NCBI GenBank assembly: GCA_030686995.1
Contig: CM060708.1
Span: 262,134,544 to 262,198,543, forward strand
Direction of reading: 5' to 3'
Length of the DNA stretch: 64,000 nucleotides
From: Artemisia argyi
Taxonomy: Eukaryota > Streptophyta > Magnoliopsida > Asterales > Asteraceae
The notes under the pieces are model-generated. The model had not been told where the DNA came from. It did not search any database and saw only the letters and a program-made list of their open reading frames with translations. The position numbers were made by a program, and so were the translations under genes. Of this stretch, positions 39,671 to 52,387 are shown piece after piece. Numbering within the stretch: the first letter of the stretch is position 1; each line of letters begins with the position of its first letter.

Positions 39671-42520
39671 ATGAGAGGAGGGGGTTTACGGAGACTTATA
39701 TCATCAGGCCATCTTCCCCGGAAATTAGAACCCTACATCTACAACACCTCTCGCCGTTTATTATTCATTTCTTCATCGAATCATGTTTTCACTTCCTCCA
39801 CGTCACCAGCTTCAAAACGCGCTGTTCCCACGTCATCTGGGCTAACCAATTTCATAGGTAAATGTTTGTTTATTAAGAATTATTATGTTATTATTCGTTA
39901 ATTTGCTTTCTGATTGTATTACTACATTTTACAAGGCAAAACTTATCAAGTGCTGATTTTTTGAGATACAAACTTCATAATCGTCGATTTTAATGTAATA
40001 AACCTAAGCTGACATGAGGACACGATAAATACAGACTATTCTTGTTTCAAACATAAGCTCACTTTTTGTAGCTTATTTTCGAACTTTTTGGCTTATATGA
40101 CATAACAAACTTATATAAGCCGAAAAGTTTCAAAATAAGCAACAAAAAGTGAACTTATGAAACATAAGCCCAAAACCAAATAAGCCATAAGTTGGCTATA
40201 TAAGCCGAAACAAACACCCCCTTAGGCTGGATAAGGGTTCGCAGTGAAAATGTGCTAGTATTTCAGATACTTGTATAAATGAATTTACCGTAGCTCTTAG
40301 ATCTCAAGTTTATGAAGATGCGTTTATTTATTTAAAAAACGAGAAATTTATGTTGTTGGATTTCAACTACTTTTTAGTTGTTGCTCTTTAGCAGCTCTAC
40401 ATATTGCTTGAAAGAGGATATCATAACTTCACTTTTCTAAAGAATATAAGACAATGAAGATAGTCATACACTCATATACGCTCTTTACAGTTAGATCATT
40501 ACTGCCATAACTTATATGTTCATTAGGGTATCTTCTTACTATTACATTGCTAGAAACTAGCTCTGTTGTGAAAATCCTTCAAATCCTCTAGCTTGTCCGA
40601 CTCAAGAGTTTTTCATTATGCAAAGTTGATTAACACAACATACTTTGTAGTCGAGGATGAACGTTACTCTATGTCTTGACTAGAATATAAGTAGAAGAAA
40701 TAGTTAGGGTGCGGTTAGTTGGGAGAAAACACCCTTATTTTCCACAAAACATTTTGTGGAAAATAAGGAAAATAGAGAACGCGTTCAAATAGACGTTTTC
40801 CAACAAAATGTTTTGCAAAACACAAAATCCCCTATTTCCAATTTAACAAGGAAAATTACAAAACAAATTTAAGTTGTTTTCCTTTGTAACCCACAACCTT
40901 CCCTCCCCTTCTTCTTCAAAATAGAAAATACAAACATCAACTAAACACGTTTCCTATATTTTCAAGTGTTTTGTGGAAATAAATTTCCCTTCCAAATTTT
41001 TACAAAACTAGAGATAGAAAGTAAGAGAATTTTTTCTCCAACTAAACGCACCTTTTACTTTTACATGTGACTCAAGTACATAGGAACATGTTGATGATTA
41101 CAGATTTTCAGCAGCTCAAGGTGAAATATGCTGGATAAATGGTTTGAGATGTTCTGTTCTGACATTGAACACCGGGGTATGTCTTACAGAATGTATAGAT
41201 CTATAGCTTTGGAGGTTTAGACAAGTGAGCAGTGCACTAGATAAACTGAAAATTCCTGGATATATTTGTACTAGGATCATCTGGTATAGTTCTTATGGTG
41301 GTATGATATGGAGAAAGTCTTTGTATTCAATCTGTATATCATGTTGTATTAAAGGTTTGATTTTTATATTGGATATGAGGTTATACCTTTGAAATTGGGA
41401 ATATTCTGACATTAATTTTGACAGGGCAGAGGAGGACCATGTTTATCCAAACACAATCCACTCCGAATCCGTTATCATTAATGTTCTATCCTGGGAAACC
41501 GGTGATGGAAGTTGGGAGTGCAGACTTCCCAAATGCTCGTACGGCTATGAATTCACCACTAGCGAAGGCCCTCTATGGAATTGATGGTGAGTGTGTTCTT
41601 GCCACTTGTGTATGGCCTAAAGTTATGGCTAAAGCTGTAATTAAGCACATTTAAACTTATGAACTAGAATTTATGTATCTGGAATGCTTAACATATTACT
41701 GAACTAACATATTCGGATACTATCATTGAATTAACATATTGGGATACCGTTGCAGGAATTACTCGCGTGTTTTATGGTTCAGATTTTGTTACTGTAACAA
41801 AGTCAGAAGATGCTACATGGGATTTTCTAAAACCCGAAATATTTGCAGCAATTATGGACTTTTATTCATCTGGAAAGCCATTATTCCTAGATTCGGCTAC
41901 TTCTGCTTCTATGGATACAGCTATTCATGAAGTATGTGAGCTTTTTTCTCCTTTCCAATCTTACATGACATGCATTTTCCAGTTCTCGTGGTTTTTTACT
42001 AAAAAATTGATTATCTTGAATGCAGGATGACTCAGAAATTGTTGCGATGATTAAAGAACTGCTGGAAACTCGTATACGACCTGCTGTGCAGGATGATGGT
42101 GGAGATATCGAGTACATAGGATTTGATCCGTATGCTTCTTTAACATCTTGTTATATATAAATAGATGTATAAATTAAGGTCCTTATAACTTATCTAAATT
42201 TGTCACTTACTATTTGTTATCAGAGAATCTGGAGTTGTGAAGCTTAAAATGCAAGGAGCGTGTAGTGGCTGCCCTAGCTCATCTGTCACTCTCAAATCAG
42301 GCATTGAAAATATGCTGATGCACTATGTGCCTGAGGTAACACTCATTCGACTTCTGCCATTTGACACATATAGAAAATAGACGGAAATTGACCCATTAAG
42401 TGTATGAGTTGAATTGGTCATCTCTGGTTATTAAACTCACTTCTTTTGCAGGTTAAAGCTGTAGAGCAGGAATTTGATGAAGAAGATGAAACTGGAGAAT
42501 TATCAAGTCAGCTGGACTGA
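39671..42520 (+). CDS. NFU4: NifU-like scaffold protein NFU4/5, mitochondrial
   Basis: A complete six-exon gene giving 269 residues: 39671-39857, 41425-41586, 41756-41931, 42026-42129, 42224-42335, 42452-42520. NFU4 and NFU5 receive and transfer 4Fe-4S clusters in plant mitochondria, for example to lipoyl synthase and aconitase-type targets. The ~60-residue N terminus is Arg/Ser-rich with no acidic start, as in mitochondrial presequences. It is followed by the Nfu N-terminal domain ([20 protein letters not shown], then [20 protein letters not shown]). The C-terminal NifU domain ([16 protein letters not shown]) has the cluster-binding CxxC in GACSGCPSS. The protein ends with an acidic tail. 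The start is the ATG at 39671; an upstream TTG extension is not needed. The symbol could equally be NFU5. Intron 1 (1.57 kb) carries two MITEs. Confidence 0.93.
40048..40206. repeat. Foldback MITE in NFU intron 1
   Basis: An imperfect palindrome: AACATAAGCTCACTTTTTG... and ...CAAAAAGTGAACTTATG, with AAGCCGAAAAGTTT words on both sides of a short centre. It could form a hairpin of about 60 bp per arm. Exact ends not determined. Confidence 0.6.
40708..41052. mobile_element. Tourist/hAT-like MITE in NFU intron 1
   Basis: About 345 bp with terminal inverted repeats GGTGCGGTTAGTTGGGAG at the left and, reversed, GGTGCGTTTAGTTGGAG at the right, each followed by AAAA. The body has the pair TTATTTTCCACAAAAC and TTTTGTGGAAAATAAGG. 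Target duplication not clear. Confidence 0.7.
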
Positions 42521-42878
42521 GCCACTGAGGTAGTCCTATTTCTTTGCTCTCGAAAGGACACATACAACAAAGAATCGTAGATACTTTGGTACCAAGTTAT
42601 TTACAACCTGTCTTGTGACAATTGTATGTATTATTATTAGTGATGAGATACAACTTTTAATAATTGCACGCACATAGGCTGTAGTAGCGTGTTGGGTGGT
42701 CTGACGGCATTTTTAATCTCATAGTTAGGCATGTTCTCTTTTGCATGTTGGAGCTATGAAGTTGTTTTCAGAATTTTCCCTTGAGTATACCTTTCACGTT
42801 GAAGTGCATCAATATTTTATTTGTGTTCTGTATGTGTGTTTGAATAATTGATTATGAACCTCTAGTTTGTTGGAATAG

Positions 42879-42918
<40 letters not shown>

Positions 42919-43259
42919 TTTTTTTTTGTTTTGAACACAGAATAGCAGCATTTACTTCAATATATCAAAATAAACATTGCTCACTGGTAAATTTTGAAGG
43001 GTCTTAGAAGCGTTTCACATGTTTTTGGCTGTTTTATTGTTGAGTTGTTGGGATATATGGTCATGGTGATGTATTGAGTGGGCCGGTTGTGCAAATAAAA
43101 TATACAGGTGGGTAGGGATATTAATAGAACAGGAATCGAGTTTACATCATCTTTTGGAATGAAACTGGGATGCGGTGAAGGTATTTGATTTTGGTTAGAT
43201 AAATGGGTCAGTAATTTTAGGCTTATGCGATAAATTCCATAGATTGTTAGATGTGCCGG
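42521..43259. other. NFU 3' UTR and intergenic sequence
   Basis: 3' UTR and terminator region of the NFU gene, then a ~29-nt T run near 42889-42917. No other gene recognised. Confidence 0.5.
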
Positions 43260-44010
43260 TGACAAGTCTGTTTTGGTTAGTAATCGGGTTGTTTGGGGTA
43301 GTGATGGGTGGAATTGGGTTTGGGATAGGCGAGGTAGTCTTACACTCTGTTGTCCAGTGTAACAAGGGGTGAGTTAGAAGAGTTAGGAGATTTGGTTATG
43401 GATCAGGCCCCGAACCTGAAATTCCTTAGATTCATGAAAATGGTTTCTTGACTCTAAATGGTGTTCTCTGTTAAGAGTCGCAAAGATTTGATTGATGGTA
43501 AGCTTCTTACGTCAAATAGTTATACAAATTAAACTGTCTTGTGTAGTCACGTGCCTCGGAACGTAAACGTGTTTATGTGGAGGTTAAAAATGTGGTCTCT
43601 TAAGCTAAAACGTTTGCAACTGCTAATCTTTTCTTCGAGGTCCAACTCATGTCGTTTTTCTAGATTTCTTATTGGTATAAAAAGCTCGGGTTAAGTTGGG
43701 TCACCTGGTATAAAGGTTCAGATTTTTCGCATTAGTGACCAAGTCATTTTTCAACTGCTGCTATCTTGGGTCCTCATAGTTTTCGTTTTAGTTTTCTAAT
43801 GGTGGCTGTGATTCGAGTTTGTTCGTGGTTGTTGTTGGTTTTTGCTGTTAGCTGTAGGCCTTGAATATCGGCTTTGTTGTTTCCGTTTTGTTTGTGTGGA
43901 GTCTGTCTTTATTTTGGTTGTTCCTCGACTGTGTCTTGTAGGCTGAGAGATGTGTCTGCGTATGGTTCTTTTGTTTTTTTGATATATAATAGCTTTTCGA
44001 ATAAAAATAA
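43260..44010 (+). pseudogene. LINE (non-LTR) reverse transcriptase 3' remnant
   Basis: Broken frames give GVLSVKSRKDLIDGKLL and, about 25 codons later, VPRNVNVFMWRLK. These match the spacing and wording of the zinc-binding segment that follows reverse transcriptase in plant L1-type LINEs. Downstream is T/G-rich sequence ending in an A-rich tail near 43998-44020, as at LINE 3' ends. Upstream reverse transcriptase is not recognisable. Confidence 0.6.
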
Positions 44011-44108
44011 AAATTATACAGGTTAAACATGTCCTAAAATAAGTCGCCTTGTTACGTATATCACTGATGGGTCAACAAATGTGATGTATACGGTATATGT
44101 TTGGTATA

Positions 44109-44847
44109 CAGATTTGGAATTTTTGACATACCAAATCACGATAGACATACGTGTGATGTATTTGATCTTAAAACTAGTTCGTGGAGCAGGTCTCACTACC
44201 TTACACGAAACTTTTACTTTAGCCGTGACGTGGGTACCTTCCTTAATGGAACTTTGTATTGGGTTATTTCATTATTCAGTTAATTTTGGCTCTCAATATT
44301 AATTATAGGGTATTGATCCGCACACTCCATTTATTGATCCGCACACTCAGAAGTACAAAGAGATAATGCACAATATGAGTTTTGTACAATTCAGTGAAGC
44401 ATGAAAATAGTGTCCCAATAAATTTAATGAGTGTGCAAATCACTTGCCAATGGTGTTTACGAACATAGAACTACCCCCTCGATTTAAATACCCAATTACA
44501 CCTTTAAGTTCTTTTAACGGATGCCTTTGCGCAATAAACAAGATTGATACAAGTAGCTAGATTCGATGTGTGGGTGATGAATGAACAAGGTGTTGCCGAT
44601 TCATGGTTGAAAACATGTACATTCACAGTTGGTTTGGACCCTGATTGTTTCAACAAGTTCCACCCAATTTGCATTTTAGGAGACGGAAAAACTCTTATCA
44701 TAGAATAGCTCATACCAAATTGCTATGTACGATACATCGAAAGGTTCATATAAAACGCTCACTGCTTTGGAAGGTCTAAGTAATCTGAGCTCCATTGAGT
44801 ACGTTGAAAGTTTGGTTTCGCCCTCGGATATATATCTGTTTCATTTA
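44109..44847 (+). pseudogene. F-box associated domain fragment (left arm)
   Basis: The C-terminal part of an F-box protein of the F-box-associated-domain family: RFGIFDIPNHDRH, CDVFDLKTSSWS, NGTLYW, SSFNGCLCAINK, DVWVMNEQGVADSW, FHPICILGDGK and a final YVESLVSP. Frameshifts and a MITE (44308-44447) break it, and the N-terminal F-box is missing. It is the inverted partner of the longer copy at 60556-61651. Confidence 0.85.
44308..44447. mobile_element. MITE inserted in the left arm
   Basis: A ~140-bp block absent from the right arm. The ends are GTATTGATCCGCACACTC and, reversed, GCAAGTGATTTGCACACTC, both running into TTTATTG. The right arm gives the empty site, which shows the insertion came after the duplication. 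Confidence 0.75.
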
Positions 44848-46168
44848 AGGTACATTTTACCTCTTCTGTTTAGTTGCGAACACTTGCATTAGTTAATTAA
44901 GATTCCAAGTTTTCTTTTTATGAATCTTTTTATGAAACTTATGTAATTAATCTTATGCCATTTAAGGTGAGCCAACTTCGATCATGTATTTCCTTTTGTT
45001 ACGGTCTTCAAAACAAACTTGAGTTGAGAACTTGAATGAGCTAACAATCTTTCCACTATTTGGATACTAGACTGTGTAACAACCAACAAAACATATTTGA
45101 AGCAGTAGGCTTGCTGACTAAAACCTAACCTAGAGTATTACACGACTCACCGTTTGTTTAGCCAAACAGTATGTGTATTGGATCAATGAAAGATCAACCC
45201 ATGTATAGAAGTATCTCGTGGATTTGTTTTAAGTTCGAATAATCAGTTGTTTTATAATTAACACACAATAATTTAGTAAGAATCACGTTATATTTCAATA
45301 ACAAAGGGAAAAAAATAGAAAATTAAAATTTAGGGTTTTTATCATAAACTGCTTTCGAATCGATTTTTTGTCCATCGGGTCTAATGTACCAAAGTTGGGT
45401 AGTTGTAGTCATCTTTCGAGCTTGTTAATTTTAGGGATTGTGAGTGGAGTTACAAAAAACAAATGAGGATTTAGAGTGACAGAAAATATTAGGTTTCGAT
45501 GTGTAAAGTATGTGAGTTTATGTTGGGTTTGTACTTGGAGATTTGTTAGGTGGGATATTAAATTAGGACCACTAGGTAAAAAGACTTTTTTGCCCTCGTG
45601 TGTAAGTCACGTGCATTTACTAACGGTAAGACACTTACTTTGTTTGAAGAGAAAGACCTAAACGAATTCAAGTTTTCCTCATAGGGAGGCCGCCTATATT
45701 TACGAAAGACCAGTGATATGCAAAATATGAGCAAAAACCAAACGGACGAAATTTGCAATTTACTCTTTGAAATTTTATTAAAAGGTTTGCCAAATTCACA
45801 TGTTGACAAAGAAAACAGTTCATCTTGTTTACAATTTCTTGCAAGTTAGTGACATCTACACAGAGGTCTTGGTAACTATTGAGTTGGTTCTGTTGAACAT
45901 TAAATTCCCCGCAGCGTCTTATTCAACATTAAATGTGGGCTTTGGATCAGCTTAATTAATACGTCTAATAGGTTCATGTGATCTTCTTGGTGAAGAAGGT
46001 GAAAGGTGACTGTGTTAGTGCTAGTGTGGTGGCTGGTTCATGCGAATCGATTCTTCTATGTCCATTATGCGTCAATGTAATATCTAGAAATAGTAGTAAT
46101 TACTACACGGTATGTATTTATTTTTGAACGGAGTAATAATATACAACAGGACATAAAACACATACTTT

Positions 46169-46202
46169 GTGGTGGCTGGTTAAACATGTTCTGAAAAAAG
46201 TC

Positions 46203-46236
<34 letters not shown>

Positions 46237-48102
46237 TATATTTTTGGGTAACCATGATTTCTGACCTTTTGGTCGACCAATCCACGGGGTTTGAATCTAC
46301 CGCCACACATACTCAAACCAGGTAAAACCCTCCCTTTTCATGAGGTTGACGTGGCCACTTAAAGTTGTTTGCACCTCACACATTTTAGGAATTGAAATAA
46401 GTCGCCTTGTTACGTATGTCTAAACATGTTAAACGTATGTGAGTCAACAAATGAGTCAAATGAGTCAACAATTATCTATAATACTATAAGATTCAGTCCT
46501 TAAATTTAATGTGGATTTATGATGATAGAGTTTTTAGAGTTAGAAACAAGTTGGACTCGTTCAGTAGTTGCATAGAGTACAAGATAGCTAATACTCGAAA
46601 TTCAATGCAGCCTCATAATAACTATACATGAAAGGAGATGAAGTGCAAGGGTTGCCCGAATTAATCACATGACATTTAATATAGAATTAAAAGTCGGTTA
46701 GATGAAGTGCAAGAGTTGCGAAAGGTTGCAAGAATAATTAATGATTTAACCTAATTCATGCCTATATAAACCGGCCAAAATCACATTTAGTATGTACATT
46801 TGAAGGTGATTTACACATCTTTTAGATCTTTGATTGTTGGTAGCTGTATGTAAATTCTCTTTTGCAACATTTTGGAGATAATTCACACATCTTTTAGATC
46901 TTTGCGATTAACTTGGTCTTCTTTTTTTTCTTAATTTAGTTATCATACACAGGTACCATGAAAGCCACACAAGATCATGCATGCTCAGATAAATTGAACC
47001 AAAGATTGGGATACCAACTATTTTCTTTGTTTCTTATATATTTAGGTGATTGTTATAGATAAGCATATATATAGATATATGTATTATGTAATGTAAAAAT
47101 GTTAAATGATACTTTTTAGCGTGATTAGTTTATGTAAGTAGTTGCTTTCGAATGCTCTTTGAGAAATATTAGAACGAATTTATCGTGTGCAATTGAATTA
47201 TTATTGAAAAGAAGAAGGTCCGCGCATCGCAAAGTGTTTTTTTTCTATATGTAGAATCATTAGTGAGAAACCAATATTTACGCCGATTAAATGAGTTTGC
47301 CATAATAGCAAAATACGACATATTAAAAATATCACATTGAGTAATAAATAGAAATGAAAAAAATACATAATTTTGACTTAAATCCGTTTGTAAATTATAA
47401 TATCAAATAAAAAAGTTGAGTTTTAAACATAAGCAAAAGTTCAAACTTTTATCAAAAAACAAAACCGGTACATTTAATGTGAAGTATACAACATCGAGAT
47501 GGAAGTGCAAGGCTTGCCGTAATTTATCACATGATATTTAGTAATTAGTATAGAATTAAAAGTCGGTTATGGATTGAGATGAAGTTGAAAAGGTTGCAAG
47601 AATAATTGATGATTTAATCTAATGCAATATATATAGATATATGTATTATGTTAATGCATTTTCATATACAATTAATTTATGTGTGTTTTCTATTGATGTA
47701 GCTCAAAGAAAATGTGCATGAGCATGTATGTAAAGCAACATTTAAATGGTTAAATGATACTTTTTAGCATGATTAATTTATGTAAGCATGCAACTTGAAT
47801 AATGAATATAAAATAAAAAATACATAATTTTTGCTCAAACTCATTTATAAATTAAAAAAAATTAAGTTTAAGACATAATAATGGAGTCCAAAGGTTTTAG
47901 GAATTATTAATAGTGTGTTAATTAATATTCATTTAGTTAGCTATTTAGAATTGAGTATATTGATAAAATTTATTAATATTAGCTAGACTTCAATGTTAAT
48001 TTTCAATAAAATTAGTTGTACAATAAAATGAGATGAAATTAAAAAGGTTTGTAACGATTTTTATACAGTTTATGTGGCATTATTATATATACATTATTAC
48101 AC
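46169..48102. other. AT-rich transposon debris
   Basis: A 28-nt T run at about 46206-46233. A Helitron-like left end begins at 46475 (TCTATAATACTATAAG). Repeated blocks at 46,680-46,880 / 47,500-47,630 and 47,050-47,130 / 47,640-47,790 share GAATTAAAAGTCGGTTA and GATACTTTTTAGC. No gene. Confidence 0.5.
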
Positions 48103-48253
48103 AAACTTTAACTTACAAACTTAATAAAGAAAATATTTTACGCACATTAAACTATGACCAATTAGATAGACCCCGTGTGCTTCATATTACCATGCAAAAA
48201 CCATCTAATGAACAAGTATTATAGGGCTAATTAATAGACCTAAAGAAATAAAG

Positions 48254-48300
<47 letters not shown>

Positions 48301-48537
48301 CATGCAAATAAGTAATAGGCCAAAAGAAACAAAGCAATCACAACTTAATAACCAAAAGCCCATACATAAAATACAACACCACAAAACCAAAACAACATCA
48401 AACACTTTTAAATTTTGATACAAGAAAGTTAAAACATTTCATACAACATACTAAACAATAATTAAGTATACACTCGCCAATATACAGAAAGAATACACGA
48501 TTAACAATTAGATTATTAGCCCGTGCGTAGCACGGGT
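48103..48537 (+). mobile_element. Helitron-like 3' segment with terminal hairpin, copy A
   Basis: About 420 bp also present at 50940-51320. It ends with the 17-bp palindrome CCCGTGCGTAGCACGGG (48520-48536) and then TTCT, where the two copies diverge. A 43-nt T run sits inside. A new Helitron-like left end (TCTATAATACTATAAG) starts at 48538, directly abutting; the same end occurs at 46475. The hairpin near the terminus fits Helitrons, but no canonical CTRR end is visible. Confidence 0.6.
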
Positions 48538-50939
48538 TCTATAATACTATAAGATTCAGTCCCTAAATTTAATGTGGAGTTATGATGATAGAGTTTTTAG
48601 AGTTAGAAAGAAGTTGGAGTCCTTCATTATTCTTCTTATTAATTGGAGAGCATGCAAAGGGTTTATGTTATGAATGCCTTAAGAAACGAAAAGATTAGTC
48701 TATAGCGTACACTTATTCCTCATTATTAGGCATGTGTTAATAAAGGTATACAAACCATCCTCATAATTGATGAATATGAAGTGTTGCTGGAGTATTAATG
48801 CTTGAAGCAGGTATAAAATCCATCCACGGATGAGAAAGAAACAAAGCAAAAAATCACACCAGTTCTGTGTGCTAAATCCCATCGTCATATCTAACAACAA
48901 CAAAATCGACCAAAAAAAATCTTCTTTGCATCAACCACAGTTTCAAACAACAACAACAAATCCTATAAACAACTCACGCCTACGACAAAAAATAACCAAA
49001 CAAACCATATTCCATGTACCCTCTTCGGATCACAGCCCTTTCAAACAAGCAAATCCAAAAACTAATCCTAATCCCACTAACAAAGATCTCAACTCTTTTC
49101 TTTATGTACTCACAGATTCGAGAAAAAGAAAACATCATCATAGATCGTGTTGAAGCTTAACTTCATTTCTAATATCCGAAAATTATAAACATAGAACAAT
49201 AACAAATCTGTTATCATTCTTTCTTTTCTTTCGGTTAAAGATATGAAATAAACACACAAAAAATTGCACCTACCCGAGACCTCATTATGAGATCTTGATG
49301 CCGTGTTCATCTTTCTTAGATGGTGGATGCAAGGATGAATTGATGGCAACGCAAGGTGTTTGAATGTGAGACCTTTGATTTGATGAGTCTTGATGTGAGG
49401 AGATGAAAAGTTAGGTGAGAGGTGATGTGAGAATGGGGTGGACAAAATGGAGTGTGTGTTCTAGGGTTACGGTGAAATGAGCGATTAGGGTTATATCAAT
49501 AACCGGGTGTGTCTCTTGGGTTTGGAGTTAGGCTCATTGATTTGGACCGTATGTTTGGATTGGGTTTAATGATTGGGCTGAAAAGGTTTATCAATGCATA
49601 AAGGCTAAATAATATCATGACGTGCACATGTTTATTCAAATCGATGTAACTAATCATATAATCCATTCGTGATGTTGATTTTCCTTCTTGGTTAACTCAG
49701 TTCGTAAACTTGGTTTTCATTAACAATCCATGTATGTATTTTAAAGTACTAGCATGGTGAATATGCGATACGGCGATATATGATATCGAAATATAGAAAG
49801 AAAACGGTGGTAGTTGTTGAGCGTGTGTCATTTATTATGGTGTAAATGTGACTCATGTTATGCAACTTATCTTAAAATTATAATATATGCCAACCCGTCA
49901 ATAAAAAATAGCTTATAACATAGTAATGTAAATAAGTAAAGTTATAAAATATATACATGCATACAAGAACAAAATGGTAACAAGATACTTTTGTTCATTT
50001 AGTTTTGTTTTTGGGTCTACACTTACAAAATAAAGAACCATATCCTAACAAGTTGATATTATTAGCCAATGGAATATTCAAAACTGGATTGATTTTAACC
50101 CGGGTATCGGATTTTTTCTTCGTCACCAACCGTTGCGAAGAATTATTAGCATTAGAGCTATAATGTACGGGCTGGGTTCTACTAGAATTTCGACTACCAC
50201 ATTTTGGTTACAATTCCTCTTTCATAAATATTTCTGTATGTGTTAAAAGCAAATATATACTACCAAATATGATACCAAAAATTATTGTTGAGATATACAT
50301 ATTTCAAGAAAGAATACACTAAAAATTAAAATAAATTGATTCTTCGTATAATTTAGTAAACCTGGCTTTGTAACAATGTATAGTTTTCAATTAATAACAC
50401 TTATTTAACGTAAAATACATAACAAAACACATTTTCATTATTTAGTTTAAACATAATATTGCAAATTTTGTTATGATTTGTTATCAAATAATTCATGAGC
50501 TACAATGTTATATTCTTATGATTTGGATTGGGCTGATCCGAAAATTGCTACAGATGAAATAAAGGCACCAACAATTTTCATGCCATGCTAACAAAAGTTG
50601 TGGTAACATCATAACTTAGGAACTTATTGGCCAATAAAATTCGACCATCACCAAAAAAAAATGAGAGTTTCAAACATGACGAAACTTAGTGCTGAACATT
50701 ATGCAAGAAACAATTTGATCCATTCTCAGTGCATCGCACGGGTCTGAGAATAATAGGCTATGAAAATTTAGATCGAGCAATGACCAATATTAAATTAAAA
50801 CAAATTTTTAAAATAAAAAACAACTAACTAATAAACTATAAACTAATCAAAAAAGTTAGATTTACAAAAACATAAACAAATTCACGCGATGTATTACAAT
50901 CACTTACGAAAGATGTGTTACAATCACAACTTACAAACT
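48538..50939. other. Helitron-like/intergenic, possible captured promoter fragment
   Basis: Starts with a Helitron-like left end. 49,090-49,500 is less AT-rich and resembles a 5' UTR/first-exon region on the minus strand, ending in the word AACCCTAATCGCTC, but I cannot name a gene. Near 49,750 and 50,729 are hairpin-like GCATCGCAC/GTGCGATGC words typical of Helitron ends. No supported CDS. Confidence 0.4.
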
Positions 50940-51320
50940 AACTAAAGAAAATATTTAACGCACATTAAACTATGACCAATTAGATAGACCCCGTGTGCTT
51001 TATATTACCATGCAAAAACCGTTTAATGGACAAGTATTATACGGCTAATTATAAACCAAAAGAAATAAAACCATTTTTTTTTTATCATGCAAATAAGTAA
51101 TTGGCCAAAAGAAACAAAGCAATCACAACTTAATAACCAAAAGTCCATTTATAAAATACAACAACACAAAACCAAAACAACATCAAACATTTTTAAATTT
51201 TTATACAGAAAATCAAAAGATTTCATACAACATACTAAAAAATAATTAACCATACACTCGACAATACACAGAAAGAATAAGCGATTAACAATTAGATTCG
51301 AAGCCCGTGCGTAGCAGGGA
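50940..51320 (+). mobile_element. Helitron-like 3' segment, copy B
   Basis: The partner of 48103-48537, lacking its long T run. Its terminal palindrome is damaged (CCCGTGCGTAGCAGGG, 51304-51319). Confidence 0.6.
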
Positions 51321-51473
51321 TTCTGCATGCCTCGTATGATATATGTTTGATATACAACATTATTAAGAGATTATGCTTATCTTTTGAAAAAACAAGTTAC
51401 TTAAAATATAAGCTTCTTTGAAATACATAACTTATAAAAGATTATTAAAAAAAAAAAAACAAAAGGTAACTGA

Positions 51474-52387
51474 AATAATCAAATTTTGTAGACACTTTTC
51501 ACTAAATACCCAATTTTTACTAAAAAAGTCAATATACCCATGAAATCCGCAAGATTTTACTAGCAAGGTCAAACCTTGAGAGAATTTGAAAATTGTTCAT
51601 TTTTCTTTTGGTTTTCACACTTAACTCAAAATATATAAGTTGTGGATCTCTCTTTTCTCGTCAAGTGACTTTTTGAACCACGCAAAAAGAAGTTCGTATG
51701 AGAAAATTATGACTAAAATACCATAACTTTTTCTCGTTTAGTTGATGTGGTATTTTGGTCATAACTTCCTCATAAGAACTCCATTTTGGGTAATTCAAAA
51801 AGCCACTAAACGAGAAACGTGATATCTACAACTTTCGTGTTTTGAGTTAAGTATGAAAACAGAAGAAAATGAGAAATATAACAATTTACAAAAATTCATA
51901 GGGTTTGACCTTGGTAGTCAACCTTGCGATTTTTCAAAAATTAGCAAAGTTGACTAGCAAGGTTAAACCTTGCAGATTTTTGAAAATTATTATCTTTCTC
52001 ATTTTCTTTCGATTTTCACGTTTAGCTCGAAACATAGAAGTTGTAGATCTCTCATTTTTCATCAAGTGCTTTTATGAATCATGCAAAAAGAAGTTATGGC
52101 CAATATTCCAGAACAATATTTTCTCGTGTACTTGCTGTGGTATTTTGGCAATAACTTCCTCATACAAACTTCTTTTTGCGTGATTTAAAAAGCCACTTGA
52201 TGAAAAAGAGAGATCTACAACTTTCATATTTTGAGCTAAGCGTGAAAACCGAAGTATTATGAGCAATTTTCAAAAATTCACAAGGTTTGACCTTGATAGT
52301 CAAATCTTGCGGATTTCATGGGTATATTGCTTTTTTATCGGTAAAAATTGGGTATTTATTGAAAAGTGTTTGTAAAATTGACTATTT
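51474..52387. mobile_element. Double-palindrome foldback element
   Basis: Outer inverted repeats exceed 100 bp (both contain CACTTTTCA, TAAATACCCAATTTTTAC and ATACCCATGAAATCCGCAAG). Inside, two successive palindromes (about 51,500-51,905 and 51,925-52,335) resemble each other. Each is centred on a CTCGTTTAGTTGATGTGG- or CTCGTGTACTTGCTGTGG-type sequence and has arms with GCAAAAAGAAGTT. No target duplication recognised and no transposase. Confidence 0.8.

Larger units (their letters stand above)
44109..46168 (+). repeat. Large inverted duplication, left arm
   Basis: Matches the complement of 56652-61153 once later insertions are discounted. Landmarks: the F-box fragment; TTGTTTAGCCAAACAGTATG (45,155 vs 59,650); CCCTCGTGTGTAAGTCACG (45,594 vs 59,170); GGTTCATGCGAATCGATTC (46,033 vs 56,770); and ATACAACAGGACATAAAAC (46,142 vs 56,670). 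The similarity ends at 46168 (CATACTTTG). Confidence 0.88.

Noticed and set aside
48830..49445. Possible short genes of ~110 codons
   Set aside because: No homology I recognise, no splice or family support, and the region is Helitron-like debris; may be a captured UTR.
48520..51319. CRISPR-like array from repeated GCACGGG palindromes
   Set aside because: Only scattered single palindromes at transposon ends, no regular spacers, and the genome is eukaryotic.
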